Source: Stigonema ocellatum SAG 48.90 = DSM 106950 (GTDB lineage: Bacteria > Cyanobacteriota > Cyanobacteriia > Cyanobacteriales > Nostocaceae). From it: a stretch of 64,000 bases of DNA. Of the stretch, positions 16,809 through 25,284 are shown one piece after another (position 1 is the first letter of the stretch; the number at the start of each line of letters is the position of its first letter). The translations under genes and the position numbers were made by a program. The notes under the pieces are model-generated. The model saw only the letters and a list, made by a program, of their open reading frames with translations, ran no database searches and was not told the origin of the DNA. The stretch spans positions 1 to 64,000 of the forward strand of contig JADQBA010000027.1 of NCBI GenBank assembly GCA_016903675.1. The letters run 5' to 3'.

Positions 16809-16941
16809 AGAAAATCAATGAGAATTGGTTAGTTGTTAGTTCTTGATTGTTGGTGAGCCAGCATGGAGAAAGGGCATGAGCGACTGCTGGTACCAAACAA
16901 CAATCAACTCACAACATACAACTATAGCAATCCTATTTCAG

Positions 16942-18126
16942 TTATGAAAAATTATTAGTAAAGCGGATTTTGAGATAATCATCCTCGATTTTTGCTCCTG
17001 CTGGTTGGAGTGCTGCTAACGCTTGTGGTAATACTAAGTTACGACGGTGGTTGCCAATGGTGATATTTAATTCATCACCTGTTTTATTGAGTTGAATCTG
17101 GTTTTTGGGAATTCCCGGCAAGTAAAGCTCCAAGCTATATTGATTTTTATCTTGGATAACTCTAATAGTGGTTTCTTTGTAATAAACCTGAGATGGGTCT
17201 TCATCTTTATAGAGCGTTTCCTTCAGCCGTTCTAAGGCTGGTAAACCACACATTTCTTCAGAAAATAAGGGAACTTCCTTTACAGGCAGAGGGTGGAAGT
17301 TTTGATGAATTTCCTGACGATACTGCTCCTGACTTTCTTTCCAACGCTGGAAAAAAGGGTCTTGTACTTCGTTAGGAATGATGCGATTTGCTACTATTAA
17401 ATCCGTAGACACATTATACAAACTCAAATAAGCATGAGCGCGGAGAGACTCTTTAATCACCATTTTCTCTGGATTGGTGATTAGGCGTACCGAGGTTTTA
17501 GTATTGTCAGTTAATACTTTTTCTAGAGCTTCAATTTGTTGATAAAACTCGTAAGGCGCATCCATGACCTCTTTGTCTGGTAAAGAAAAACCAGCGATCG
17601 GCTTAAAGAACGGTTCCACCAGAGGTCGCAGTGCTACAGAAATGTTTTGAAACGGTTTGTAAAAACGGCGCATATACCAGCCACTCACTTCTGGTAGACT
17701 CAACAGGCGTAGTGCTGTGCCAGTGGGTGCTGAGTCGATAATTAACACATCAAACTCGCCTTCATCGTAGTGGCGTTTCATCCTTACCAAGCCAAAAATT
17801 TCATCCATCCCTGGTAAAATAGCCAATTCTTCTGCCTGCACTCCGTCCAGACCGCGTGCCTGTAAAACTTGGGTAATGTAGCGCTTCACAGAACCCCAGT
17901 TTATCTCTAGTTCTAGCAGCGCATCAAGTTCCGCACCCCACAAATTTGGGCGAATTTGTCGCGGTGCGTGTTCTAGTTCCAAGTCAAAACTATCTGCCAG
18001 AGAGTGTGCGGGGTCTGTACTCAACACCAGTGTACGATAACCCAATTCCGCACAACGCAGTCCAGTAGCTGCGGCTACGGAGGTTTTGCCCACACCGCCT
18101 TTCCCAGTCATTAAAATTACACGCAT
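16942..18126 (-). CDS. ArsA/GET3-family ATPase with C-terminal HSP20-like domain
   Basis: This is a cytoplasmic P-loop ATPase. The deviant Walker A loop GKGGVGKT is at residues 8-15, the switch motif DPAHSL near 38-43 and the Walker B region DVLIIDSAPTGTALRLL near 126-142. The last 85 residues (YSLELYLPGIPKNQIQLNK through DDYLKIRF) form a beta-sandwich like small heat-shock proteins, found on plant and cyanobacterial ArsA-like proteins. There is only one ATPase copy, so it probably acts as a homodimer. The zinc CxxC of eukaryotic GET3 is not visible. Targeting of tail-anchored proteins is the family role; arsenite transport is unlikely, since no ars genes are nearby. Confidence 0.85.
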   Translation of the reverse strand: MRVILMTGKGGVGKTSVAAATGLRCAELGYRTLVLSTDPAHSLADSFDLELEHAPRQIRPNLWGAELDALLELEINWGSVKRYITQVLQARGLDGVQAEELAILPGMDEIFGLVRMKRHYDEGEFDVLIIDSAPTGTALRLLSLPEVSGWYMRRFYKPFQNISVALRPLVEPFFKPIAGFSLPDKEVMDAPYEFYQQIEALEKVLTDNTKTSVRLITNPEKMVIKESLRAHAYLSLYNVSTDLIVANRIIPNEVQDPFFQRWKESQEQYRQEIHQNFHPLPVKEVPLFSEEMCGLPALERLKETLYKDEDPSQVYYKETTIRVIQDKNQYSLELYLPGIPKNQIQLNKTGDELNITIGNHRRNLVLPQALAALQPAGAKIEDDYLKIRFTNNFS

Positions 18127-18169
18127 GGATGGTTTTGTCCTAGCTGAGAAGTGTTTACACTTATTTACA

Positions 18170-18562
18170 TTATCGTCTGTTTGAAAGAAATAAATGCTGC
18201 TTCAATACGTCCAACCGGGAACAGTTCCAATAATCGATATGAGAAGTAATCAAATCGACACTGTTAAGGCGTAGTTCGCTCCAGCCTGGAATGGAAATGC
18301 GTGGTCTCCAAGGCAGAGGGGTGTTCCAACTCAGTGTCCACTTAGTTTTAATTATATCTCCTTCTTGCTGAATGTCGTGCAAGTCCATTTTGATGTCTAT
18401 AAACCAAGTGGAGATGAATTTAATCATCTGCTTGTACCGTTCAACACCAGAAAATTTGTTGAGCGGGTCTTGAAAATAAACATCTTGAGCGTAGATGCTG
18501 TAAGTCTGATTAACTGGAAATCTTTGATAGTCTTCTTGAAGGATTTGAATGATATTTATCAT
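18170..18562 (-). CDS. DUF2358 (NTF2-like) protein
   Basis: The 130-residue protein has the pattern LQEDYQRFPVNQTYSIYAQDVYFQDPLNKFSGVERYKQMI, followed by WTLSWNTPLPWRPRISIPGWSEL and a final HIDYWNCSR. It matches the DUF2358 family of cyanobacteria and plastids, which has an NTF2-like fold with no established activity. The FQDP and WRP motifs are intact. It is preceded by ATTCATAATT-type repeats and lies between the ArsA-like gene and an uncharacterised gene on the same strand. Confidence 0.8.
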   Translation of the reverse strand: MINIIQILQEDYQRFPVNQTYSIYAQDVYFQDPLNKFSGVERYKQMIKFISTWFIDIKMDLHDIQQEGDIIKTKWTLSWNTPLPWRPRISIPGWSELRLNSVDLITSHIDYWNCSRLDVLKQHLFLSNRR

Positions 18563-18605
18563 GAATTATGAATTATGAATTATGAAATTAGGGTAGCATT
18601 GTGGT

Positions 18606-19178
18606 TCATGATTCATCATGTTCATGCCATAGACGTTCCAACTGACGCTGCCACGCAGCTAGAACTTCTTCCTGCGCTTCTTGCGTTTGGTCGATTTCAC
18701 CCAGCAATCCTTCTGCATAAAAGCGTTCTAAGTTTTGCATTGTGGCTTGCAGGGATTGACCTTGAAGTTTTGCGGCTTGGATAATTTGCACTAGACGCCT
18801 TTCTATCAGGCGATTAAAGACATCGTCTAACCCAACTTCAGATAGGGAAATGAGTCGGTTGACGCCAGCGCTAAAATCTTCTATAACCAAACTGCTCAAA
18901 TTGTGCTGAAATACCCCCCACACTACATCTTGGTGTAAAGCGTAGCGTACCTCTTGGGTGTCATCAAAGTTCGCTTCTAAAAATTGTTCTAAAAAAGGTT
19001 GCGCTTCTTGTATTGGTGCAATAGGTTGTAAAACTCGCAGCCACGTTTCATCGTCCGAAAGCATTACCAATAGCCGAGAAAGAGGAGTTTCTATTTGCCA
19101 GGAACCGGGTGCAATAGCATTGACAGATGCTGCACCAAATAATTGTGTTAGCGTATCGGCGATTTGTGAGGGTGTCAT
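18606..19178 (-). CDS. conserved cyanobacterial protein, possibly CesT/YbjN-like chaperone fold
   Basis: This acidic soluble protein of about 190 residues starts at MTPSQIADTLTQLFG (ATG 19178); a start at 19253 would add 25 residues and is unlikely. The first half, with GSWQIETPLSRLLVMLSDDETWLRVLQPI and VRYALHQDVVWGVFQHNLSSL, has the alternating strand-helix pattern of the type III secretion chaperone-like/YbjN fold. The second half is long helices (IERRLVQIIQAAKLQGQSLQ, EEVLAAWQRQLERLW). The fold suggestion is an impression, not a motif match. No secretion genes are nearby. Confidence 0.6.
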   Translation of the reverse strand: MTPSQIADTLTQLFGAASVNAIAPGSWQIETPLSRLLVMLSDDETWLRVLQPIAPIQEAQPFLEQFLEANFDDTQEVRYALHQDVVWGVFQHNLSSLVIEDFSAGVNRLISLSEVGLDDVFNRLIERRLVQIIQAAKLQGQSLQATMQNLERFYAEGLLGEIDQTQEAQEEVLAAWQRQLERLWHEHDES

Positions 19179-19445
19179 AGGGCTTTTTCGTGCTTCACCC
19201 TCTAGGGTACGTTTCCTCAGCCTCAATAACAAGCTTAACAACACCAACGCCAAGGGAGTTTTCTGCTACTTTGGAATTTGTTTTCGGGGGGTTGTTGTTT
19301 TCTTGTCCTGTAATAATTGTGAATCAGATATGTAATCCAGGGTAGCGCATCTTAACAATCTTTATGTGTGGTAATAAGCCTGCCCTTTTTTCTAAAAGCA
19401 ATTTGGTGACCCACAGAGAGGGTGGGAAAAATAGGCGGAGTTTCG

Positions 19446-19680
19446 ATATGCGATCTTATGGTACCGCGTCCAGCACATGAACTTGCAGACCCAGTAGAAC
19501 AAGAAAATTGGAAAAAAAAACTAGAACAGACACACTTAGAAATACGTCAAAAATATCCAGATTCAGAAGTGGAAATATGGGCAATGGATGAACAGACGCT
19601 CGAAGACTCGCTACCGCTTCGCTAACGCCTGGGACTAAAACCTATATTACGAAGAATGTGGGTACCGATTGGAGAACAAC
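19446..19680 (+). pseudogene. IS630-family transposase fragment with short repeat inserted
   Basis: The frame from about 19455 reads RPAHELADPVEQENWKKKL and SEVEIWAMDE, where WAMDE carries a catalytic Asp-Glu of IS630 transposases. The sequence is then broken by about 30 bases of the repeat gactcgctaccgcttcgcta. It resumes at about 19627 as LGLKPILRRMWVPIGEQ in another frame, the next conserved stretch. Both transposase ends are missing, so this is a relic. Confidence 0.7.
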
Positions 19681-19689
19681 CTTGAGCCA

Positions 19690-19923
19690 ATGTTTACTGG
19701 CGTTATCAGTATAGTAACCGAACAGTTTGGTTCTTATCTAAGTAATGTTGAAAAAGCGTGGAAAGCAAATGCGAGAAGTGCTTTTGGCTCTCAAGTAAAA
19801 GAACTCCCTCCAGAGAGATTAGAGCAACTCAAAGCTGAATACATTGCCCAAGTCGAAGCAACTGCAACAGACCAAGGTATTTGGAACGATGTAACAACAT
19901 TCTTTGTATTGGGGAGTAAGTAA
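19690..19923 (+). CDS. small hypothetical protein, 77 aa
   Basis: Unrecognised. The ATG at 19690 gives MFTGVISIVTEQFGSYLSNV, a helical charged middle (PPERLEQLKAEYIAQVEA) and a C-terminus WNDVTTFFVLGSK. A start at the TTG 19669 would include transposase-derived codons and is not preferred. It begins just after the IS630 relic and is followed by a hairpin at 19940-19979. It may be a genuine small gene whose upstream region was replaced by the transposon. No ribosome site is obvious. Confidence 0.45.
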   Translation: MFTGVISIVTEQFGSYLSNVEKAWKANARSAFGSQVKELPPERLEQLKAEYIAQVEATATDQGIWNDVTTFFVLGSK

Positions 19924-19939
19924 ATAACTTGTTAGTGCT

Positions 19940-19979
19940 GAGTTAAGTCGAGGGTATTATCTATCGCTCGACCTAACTC
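19940..19979. terminator. long hairpin downstream of the 77-aa gene
   Basis: GAGTTAAGTCGAG (19940-19952) pairs with CTCGACCTAACTC (19967-19979), with one mismatch and a 14-base loop. No long T-run follows, so it may be a repeat rather than a terminator. Confidence 0.4.
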
Positions 19980-20133
19980 GATACCAAGCACTGGCTCATA
20001 TCTAAAACCCAATCACAGAAACCGCCTTCCGCTTCGGCTCTGGCGTGACCTCCAGATAACGTGTAACTTCTGACCAAAACTATTGTAACTCCGTTGGCTC
20101 CCCCAACCTTTCAAGAAACACTTGACGTAAGGC

Positions 20134-21558
20134 TTATGTAGCAAGGGTTTGAGAGAAGTTGGTATTTGGTGTATCACCAGATTTAGGAACAAGTTCAAGA
20201 CCGAGGGCGTTAGCTTTTTTCTGAAGGTTTTTTAGGATAAGATCCTGGTATTGCTGCTCATAGTAGTCCATGCCTGGGTCAATATACTCTCCGGCATGTG
20301 TCCACATTCGGTAGAACATACGTGCTAGTTTGTGTGCCGTAGCAGTAATCGCTTTGGGGGCACCCAATCGCGATCGTAAACGCCGATAAAAAGCACCCAG
20401 AGCAGAACGACTTTGAGTCAGAGAAAAAGCTGCCATCCGAAAAGCGTTCGCGGCGCGGTTGACAACTTGGCGGGTTTGAGAACTCTTGACTTTACCACCA
20501 GTAATCTTTTGACCTGGGGATAAACCTAACCAAGAGCTAAAGTGCTTGACTGTTGGAAAGCGCTCTCGGTCTAATCCAACTTCCGACAAGATCGTCTGTA
20601 CAGTTAAAGCATCAAGACCATCAATGAGAGTAAAATCTACACCAGCCATACGGTAAAGATATTTACGCAAATCGAAATCAGGGTGATTTGCCGTTGATTT
20701 TTTTCTGCGTTTTTTTTTAGTTGCTGGAAGTTCATCTAGAGTCTTTGGTTCAAAATCAGCTAGACATTTCTCAATTTGCTGGTCGATGATGGCAATCTCT
20801 TTTTGATAGACTTCGTACAGTGTCAATTCTTGCTTTAAGACAAACAAATGTTCTAGACGATAGTCTCCGGTTAAAGCTTTAGCAATCTCGTTCGTGCTAC
20901 TTTTAATTCGAGGGTCTTTGAGATCTGCTAAAACTTGTGGATCATGTTCTCCAGCAACAATTGCTCTAATAATTGCCATTCCCGTGTGACCAGTAATATC
21001 GCTAATAACTTTGTGTAAATGCAGATTCATCTGAATCAATGCTTTCTGCATCCGCTGCACATGGGTACTAGCACTTTTAATTAAGCTATCTCTTTGGCGG
21101 ATATAACTGCGCAGCACACAAACTTCGTCTTCCGGACGAAAGGAACCCGACAGTAAGCCATAAGTGTGTAACTGTTGTAACCACTGGCAGTCGTTGACAT
21201 CGGTTTTGCGTCCTGGAACTGTTTTGACATGGTGAGCATTGACTAGCCGAACCTCAAGTCCCTTTGCTTCCAAAATTTGAAATACTGGAATCCAGTAGAC
21301 TCCCGTCGCTTCCATTGCTACTGTCGTCACCCCACATTCAATTAGCCAATCTGCCATTGCTATTAAATCAGGGGTAAAACACCCAAATTTCCGAACATTT
21401 TTTTCCACCTTATCTGGAGGAACACACACCCAATGTTCTCCACCACCCAAGTCGATGCCTGCGGCATTCTGATTAATTTGCTCCCAGTGCTTTGGACGTG
21501 CTTTTTCACTCAAAACAGACCGATTGTGATTTTGTTCTGGTGGCAATTTCATGTTCAC
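20134..21558 (-). CDS. IS110-family transposase
   Basis: The 474-residue transposase is full length for its family. The N-terminal DEDD RuvC-like domain shows AAGIDLGGGEHWVCVP and VAMEATGVYWIPVFQIL. The C-terminal Transposase_20 domain has LIDGLDALTVQTILSEVGLD, RFPTVKHFSSWLGLSPG and the catalytic-Ser region SSQTRQVVNRAANAFRMAAFSL. IS110 elements use a serine-containing DEDD recombinase guided by a bridge RNA encoded in the non-coding end, which would lie in 21560-21740 or 20000-20130. No frameshift is seen, so the element could be active. Element ends were not defined, because IS110 ends lack clear inverted repeats. Confidence 0.93.
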   Translation of the reverse strand: MNMKLPPEQNHNRSVLSEKARPKHWEQINQNAAGIDLGGGEHWVCVPPDKVEKNVRKFGCFTPDLIAMADWLIECGVTTVAMEATGVYWIPVFQILEAKGLEVRLVNAHHVKTVPGRKTDVNDCQWLQQLHTYGLLSGSFRPEDEVCVLRSYIRQRDSLIKSASTHVQRMQKALIQMNLHLHKVISDITGHTGMAIIRAIVAGEHDPQVLADLKDPRIKSSTNEIAKALTGDYRLEHLFVLKQELTLYEVYQKEIAIIDQQIEKCLADFEPKTLDELPATKKKRRKKSTANHPDFDLRKYLYRMAGVDFTLIDGLDALTVQTILSEVGLDRERFPTVKHFSSWLGLSPGQKITGGKVKSSQTRQVVNRAANAFRMAAFSLTQSRSALGAFYRRLRSRLGAPKAITATAHKLARMFYRMWTHAGEYIDPGMDYYEQQYQDLILKNLQKKANALGLELVPKSGDTPNTNFSQTLAT

Positions 21559-21771
21559 ACAACCTTGATATAATCATTTAAAGATGTCCTGACCTGGGGA
21601 TGTAGTCATAGATAATCTTTCAAACGGGATAGGAAAAATATTCCTTCACCAATGTCATAGCCATAAAGCCCCAGAACCATGCTCCTAATCAGGTAAAGCA
21701 ACACTATTGTACGTCCGGTTTTAACTGTCAGGACACTTATAAATTTACCCTTTAATGGGTCGCTTCGGGAC

Positions 21772-21829
21772 TGTTTCTTTCATTCATAGCGGGTGGCGCG
21801 CCGCCCGTGGGGTGCTCCTAAGAAACACA
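21772..21829. repeat. dispersed palindromic repeat (GTTTCTTTCATTC...AAGAAACAC)
   Basis: The left arm GTTTCTTTCATTCATAGCGG and the right arm with GCCGCCCGTGGGGTGCT.. and AAGAAACAC form a GC-centred hairpin. The same family occurs at 25190-25249, 39354-39412 and 39460-39510. Confidence 0.7.
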
Positions 21830-22434
21830 TTTTGAAATCCATATATAGCAAGGCTTCTAGAGATTTGAGTAAAATGTGTTTCTTTCATATTTCACGGGAG
21901 CGATCGCCGCGCCCGTTAGAGGCTCATATCTTGCACCTGTCCATTTGAATGTCAATTCCATGACTAAGTGCAATTGGACGTATTCGTTCAAGGTCAAGTC
22001 AAAAATAAGACAGAAGTAATTGTGGAAATATTGTTTGAAATGCAATTTGTGCTGCTTGTCCCCAATCTGGTAAATCTGTAGTGGCGATCGCTTGCGACTA
22101 TGCACCCTTGATTCCTTAGTTGCAATTATATCACTCCGATGCTACCGGATTTGATATTACCCAACAAAACCTGTAAAATGTTGGGTTTCGTTCCTCAACC
22201 CAACCTACACATTTTTATTTTTTAGGCAAAACCTGTGCAGTATTGCTTATCGAATACTTTAACCTATCTGGATTTTGGTGGGCAGTGCCCACCCTACAGG
22301 GTGCATCTAAACAACGATTCTTTGCGCGGCAGTTCAGATCGCCGGAAGCCGGCGCTCTGCCTGCCTTGTCTTTGCGCCTTTGCGTAGTCCTGTCATACCT
22401 TAAATCAGCAACACCTCTAAATTTAGTGCTATCT
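21830..22434. other. intergenic stretch with repeats only
   Basis: It contains a solo end of the CTCATATCTTGCACC type (21923-21937) also found in two MITE-like elements, a TGGGTTTCG/CAACCCAACC-type hairpin near 22165-22205, the gtgggcagtgcccaccctac repeat near 22280, and one unit of the cgccggaagccggcg repeat near 22340. An open frame of 82 codons at 21857-22105 on the minus strand has no coding character. Confidence 0.5.
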
Positions 22435-23376
22435 TTAACTAGGATTTTTTTTATTGTAAATCAAAAAAACTGAACCAATTGGTCCTAGATTTTCCACATA
22501 TATTTTGTTATTATAATACAATCCAGGAGACATACCTCCATCAAATAACATCCCTTCTTTAATTTTGCCTAAACAATTATTCCGAGCAATACCTGTGAGA
22601 ACATCATCAAACATATCTGGCAAAAGCTCTTGATTGAGTTGAGATACCTCAATATTTGAATTAGCTTTAGCATCATTAACTAGCAGAATGACATAGCCTT
22701 TCTCAGTAATAGCTACCATAGAGCGATTAGTTGCTTGTTTACAAGCAAGTTCTCCCAAATCTTGACAAATATCTTTAAACTTGCCGTCACGAAAAAATCT
22801 GCCATTACCTCCCACTAAGTTGTAATTGAGAATAGCATCATTCCTTTTTCCCACATTTAGGCTAGCCTTACGTCCCTTGGGTTCTCCTCCTGATATACCA
22901 AAAGAAGAACGCTTATTCTTAAATGCTCCTGAATACTCGACTCCACGAGAAATATTCAACCCTTGGGGTTTATTATCAGTATCTATGTAATCAGCATTAA
23001 TAGCTGCTAACGGTGGTTGTCCGTTTAATTTTGCATTTTCGTCAGCGATAAGTTCATGAAACTGTTTCGGCACATATTCTTGACGGAACTTACCCCGATT
23101 ATCTTTGATATAAAGTTTATGAGATAGACCTACATTTACCTTGAAATCTAATGCTTCTGATTTAGGGTTAAAAATAATTACATGGTTGATGCCTCTTTCA
23201 TCTTGCTCACCATGGTTATTAGTTTTAAAAAAAATAATACTAAAGCTTGTATTTGTACCTATACATTTTTTTGATAATGCCATCGACGAAGTTGAATAAA
23301 TATTTTTACATGCACATAAAAGAACAATTGACAATATAAATATGAATTGTAACCGAAATAATTTGAGGCTAAACAT
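22435..23376 (-). CDS. phosphodiester glycosidase (NAGPA)-domain lipoprotein
   Basis: The protein has about 313 residues from the ATG at 23376; a start at 23424 would use repeat sequence. The N-terminus has a hydrophobic segment ending LLCAC, a plausible lipobox, so it is probably anchored in a membrane. The body has the NAGPA pattern: VIIFNPKSEALDFKVNVG, PPLAAINADYIDTDNKPQGLNISRG, then VGGNGRFFRDG, MVAITEKGYVILLVNDA and the closing FDGGMSPGLYYNNK. Relatives remove N-acetylglucosamine capping groups or cleave phosphodiester-linked sugars. The substrate is unknown here. It is AT-rich compared with its neighbours. Confidence 0.7.
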   Translation of the reverse strand: MFSLKLFRLQFIFILSIVLLCACKNIYSTSSMALSKKCIGTNTSFSIIFFKTNNHGEQDERGINHVIIFNPKSEALDFKVNVGLSHKLYIKDNRGKFRQEYVPKQFHELIADENAKLNGQPPLAAINADYIDTDNKPQGLNISRGVEYSGAFKNKRSSFGISGGEPKGRKASLNVGKRNDAILNYNLVGGNGRFFRDGKFKDICQDLGELACKQATNRSMVAITEKGYVILLVNDAKANSNIEVSQLNQELLPDMFDDVLTGIARNNCLGKIKEGMLFDGGMSPGLYYNNKIYVENLGPIGSVFLIYNKKNPS

Positions 23377-23383
23377 ATATTGA

Positions 23384-23456
23384 AACCGCAGATAGACGCA
23401 GATGAACGCAGATAAAACAGACAATTATCTGCGTTCATCTGCGTTCATCTGCGGTT
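23384..23456. repeat. long inverted repeat upstream of the glycosidase gene
   Basis: AACCGCAGATAGACGCAG.. on the left pairs with ..CTGCGTTCATCTGCGGTT on the right around an 11-base loop, with internal tandem GCAGATGAAC units. It could serve as terminator of the upstream DUF4912 gene or be a mobile repeat. Confidence 0.65.
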
Positions 23457-23467
23457 AAAATCTAAAA

Positions 23468-24721
23468 TCAAGAGAGCCATTCTAAAACAGCTTCTTCTTT
23501 CGTGTTAGTATTGCGGGATGGTGTTTCACGGTTAAAACTCATATGAATTGACCGTGTTTGTTCACCATCAGCAGCAACAGCCATAATAGGATAGTCAATT
23601 AAACCATCCTGGAAAGACATTTGGAAGCGGAAAGTACCATCTGGATTCAGCTTAATTGGATGACCACCAATTGTTACGGTAGCATCAGGTTCGGTGGCAC
23701 CGTACACAATCAGTTCAGCATCGGCAATTAACCAGAACTGGCGTGGACGCAGAGGCACAGCGGAAGCAGAGAAACCAACACCAGACATTCCTACACCGGA
23801 CATGGTTAAACCAGACACAGTAGGAACTGCCCACATACCTACACCAGAGGGGAAGACGTAGGAACTCACAGCTTGTTCCGGAACCCCAGATGGTGGAACG
23901 TGTTGTATGGAACCGAAGAGAGAACCAGCAACCCGTTGCACTTCGGCAGATTCCGCCAAACCAAAGATTTGGTCGTAAATAGGGTTAGGAGTGCCGTTGC
24001 TATCAGCAGCCGCCGCTACTACCTTCTTAGCGGGGGGAACCAGTTCGTAGACAGTAGTGCCGCGTAAATCTTCCTCGAAGTTCACTGTGACGAAAATGTC
24101 CTCAATCCAATCGGAAGGATAGACAGGAGGAATATGTACGCGTGCAGAGCGAGCGAGTATCAGCCAGCGACCATCAGCACAACGATAGCCAATGTCTATT
24201 ATATAATCGCGATCGCTCACTGGCACTGGCAAATACCATTCCCGTGCCAATTCATCGCAAGGATACTCCTGAATGCTGTGAGGGCTTTGGTCATCTATGT
24301 TGATGTCGGTGACATCGTAAATCCTCAACGCCAGCTGTTGTCCCCCTTGACGACGCAGTTCTTCTTTATGTTCGTTGGAGATATCCCAGTAAGTGTAAGC
24401 CCACTGCGGGTCACGGGGCATCAGTACAACACGGCTTTCACCATAGCCATTAGGTAGATCCTGAAGCCCTTCATCCACATCATTAAGAACACCGCCGGTA
24501 CGATCTTGTTGACCCAACTCAAATTTTGCTACTTCCACGGTTTCCTGTGCCTCCATTGAACGAGATTGGCTGTTATTATCTTTGCTGCGCTCAACTTCTT
24601 GAATCGATGCCAGCAGTTGCGATTTGCGCATGCGACTATAGCGAGAAATGGCATAAAGGCTTGCTACCTTACGTAGTTGCCGTAATGTCATCTCTTCTAA
24701 CGGTGGGCGTTCTTTTGCCAT
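23468..24721 (-). CDS. DUF4912-domain protein
   Basis: The ATG at 24721 (MAKERPPLEEMTLRQLRKVA) starts a protein of about 417 residues. The first 40 residues form a SAP/Rho-N-like helical motif (LRQLRKVASLYAISRYSRMRKSQLLASI) often involved in nucleic-acid binding. The DUF4912 domain follows (VVLMPRDPQWAYTYWDISNEHKEEL to YIIDIGYRCADGRWLILARS), then a Gly/Ser/Val-rich linker and a second beta domain resembling a carbohydrate-binding fold (IVYGATEPDATVTIGGHPIKLNPDGTFRF). The family is widespread in cyanobacteria, with no defined role. It stands alone with an AT-rich leader. Confidence 0.85.
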   Translation of the reverse strand: MAKERPPLEEMTLRQLRKVASLYAISRYSRMRKSQLLASIQEVERSKDNNSQSRSMEAQETVEVAKFELGQQDRTGGVLNDVDEGLQDLPNGYGESRVVLMPRDPQWAYTYWDISNEHKEELRRQGGQQLALRIYDVTDINIDDQSPHSIQEYPCDELAREWYLPVPVSDRDYIIDIGYRCADGRWLILARSARVHIPPVYPSDWIEDIFVTVNFEEDLRGTTVYELVPPAKKVVAAAADSNGTPNPIYDQIFGLAESAEVQRVAGSLFGSIQHVPPSGVPEQAVSSYVFPSGVGMWAVPTVSGLTMSGVGMSGVGFSASAVPLRPRQFWLIADAELIVYGATEPDATVTIGGHPIKLNPDGTFRFQMSFQDGLIDYPIMAVAADGEQTRSIHMSFNRETPSRNTNTKEEAVLEWLS

Positions 24722-24736
24722 GTATTTGGCCTCCAT

Positions 24737-25284
24737 CCAGTAATTTGAAAGGTTAATAATATCCCCTTTTTAAAAAGTGTTTCATGTTATGTAATCAACC
24801 CCAAATGAGCTTTTTATTCCTCACTTCTGGTTGTATCCAGTTTTTAGGTTTTTTGGTGGGCTTTTAATTGTGGGTTACTCCCTTTCAATTCCCTATCCTG
24901 CCAAAATCAGCATTTTGTTTTGGGATGGTCGGAGCCTTGTGTCACTAAATATTAACCTATAAGCATAAGTAGGGATCAAGGAGGTTTCAGATGCATTTTC
25001 GTTGCTTTGACGAATTTATCAGCTCTCCGGGGATCATAAAGTCATGCTTTGTTGACATTTTGCTGGAAAACAAGACCTGATAATAGTCCAAAGACGAGGT
25101 TATGTCAATATTTGATGACAAATCGGGGATCTACGCGGTCAGAAGAAACACGGGGAGTAGGGAGTCGGGAGTGGGGAGTGGGGGAATTCGTGTTTCTGTA
25201 ATGAGTAACGGGTGGCGTAAGCCGCCGGTGGGCCGCTTTCAAGAAACACGAATTCCCCCACTCCCCACTCCCCACTCCCCACTC
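24737..25284. other. intergenic stretch, repeat-rich
   Basis: The 24.75-25.10 kb part is AT-rich leader for the DUF4912 gene, with no gene seen. From 25149 to 25284 there are GGGAGTGGGGAGT minisatellite arms flanking one copy of the GTTTCT...AAGAAACAC palindrome (25190-25249). The arms are complementary and could fold into one long hairpin at the end of ftn2. Confidence 0.65.

Noticed and set aside
20134..21558. Transposase considered as IS1111-type with defined ends
   Set aside because: The domain order is IS110-like, and I could not identify subterminal repeats, so no exact element borders are given.
21857..22105. 82-codon minus-strand ORF
   Set aside because: Odd composition, a HIP1 site within, no ribosome site and overlap with a repeat end (21923-21937). 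It is not a credible gene.
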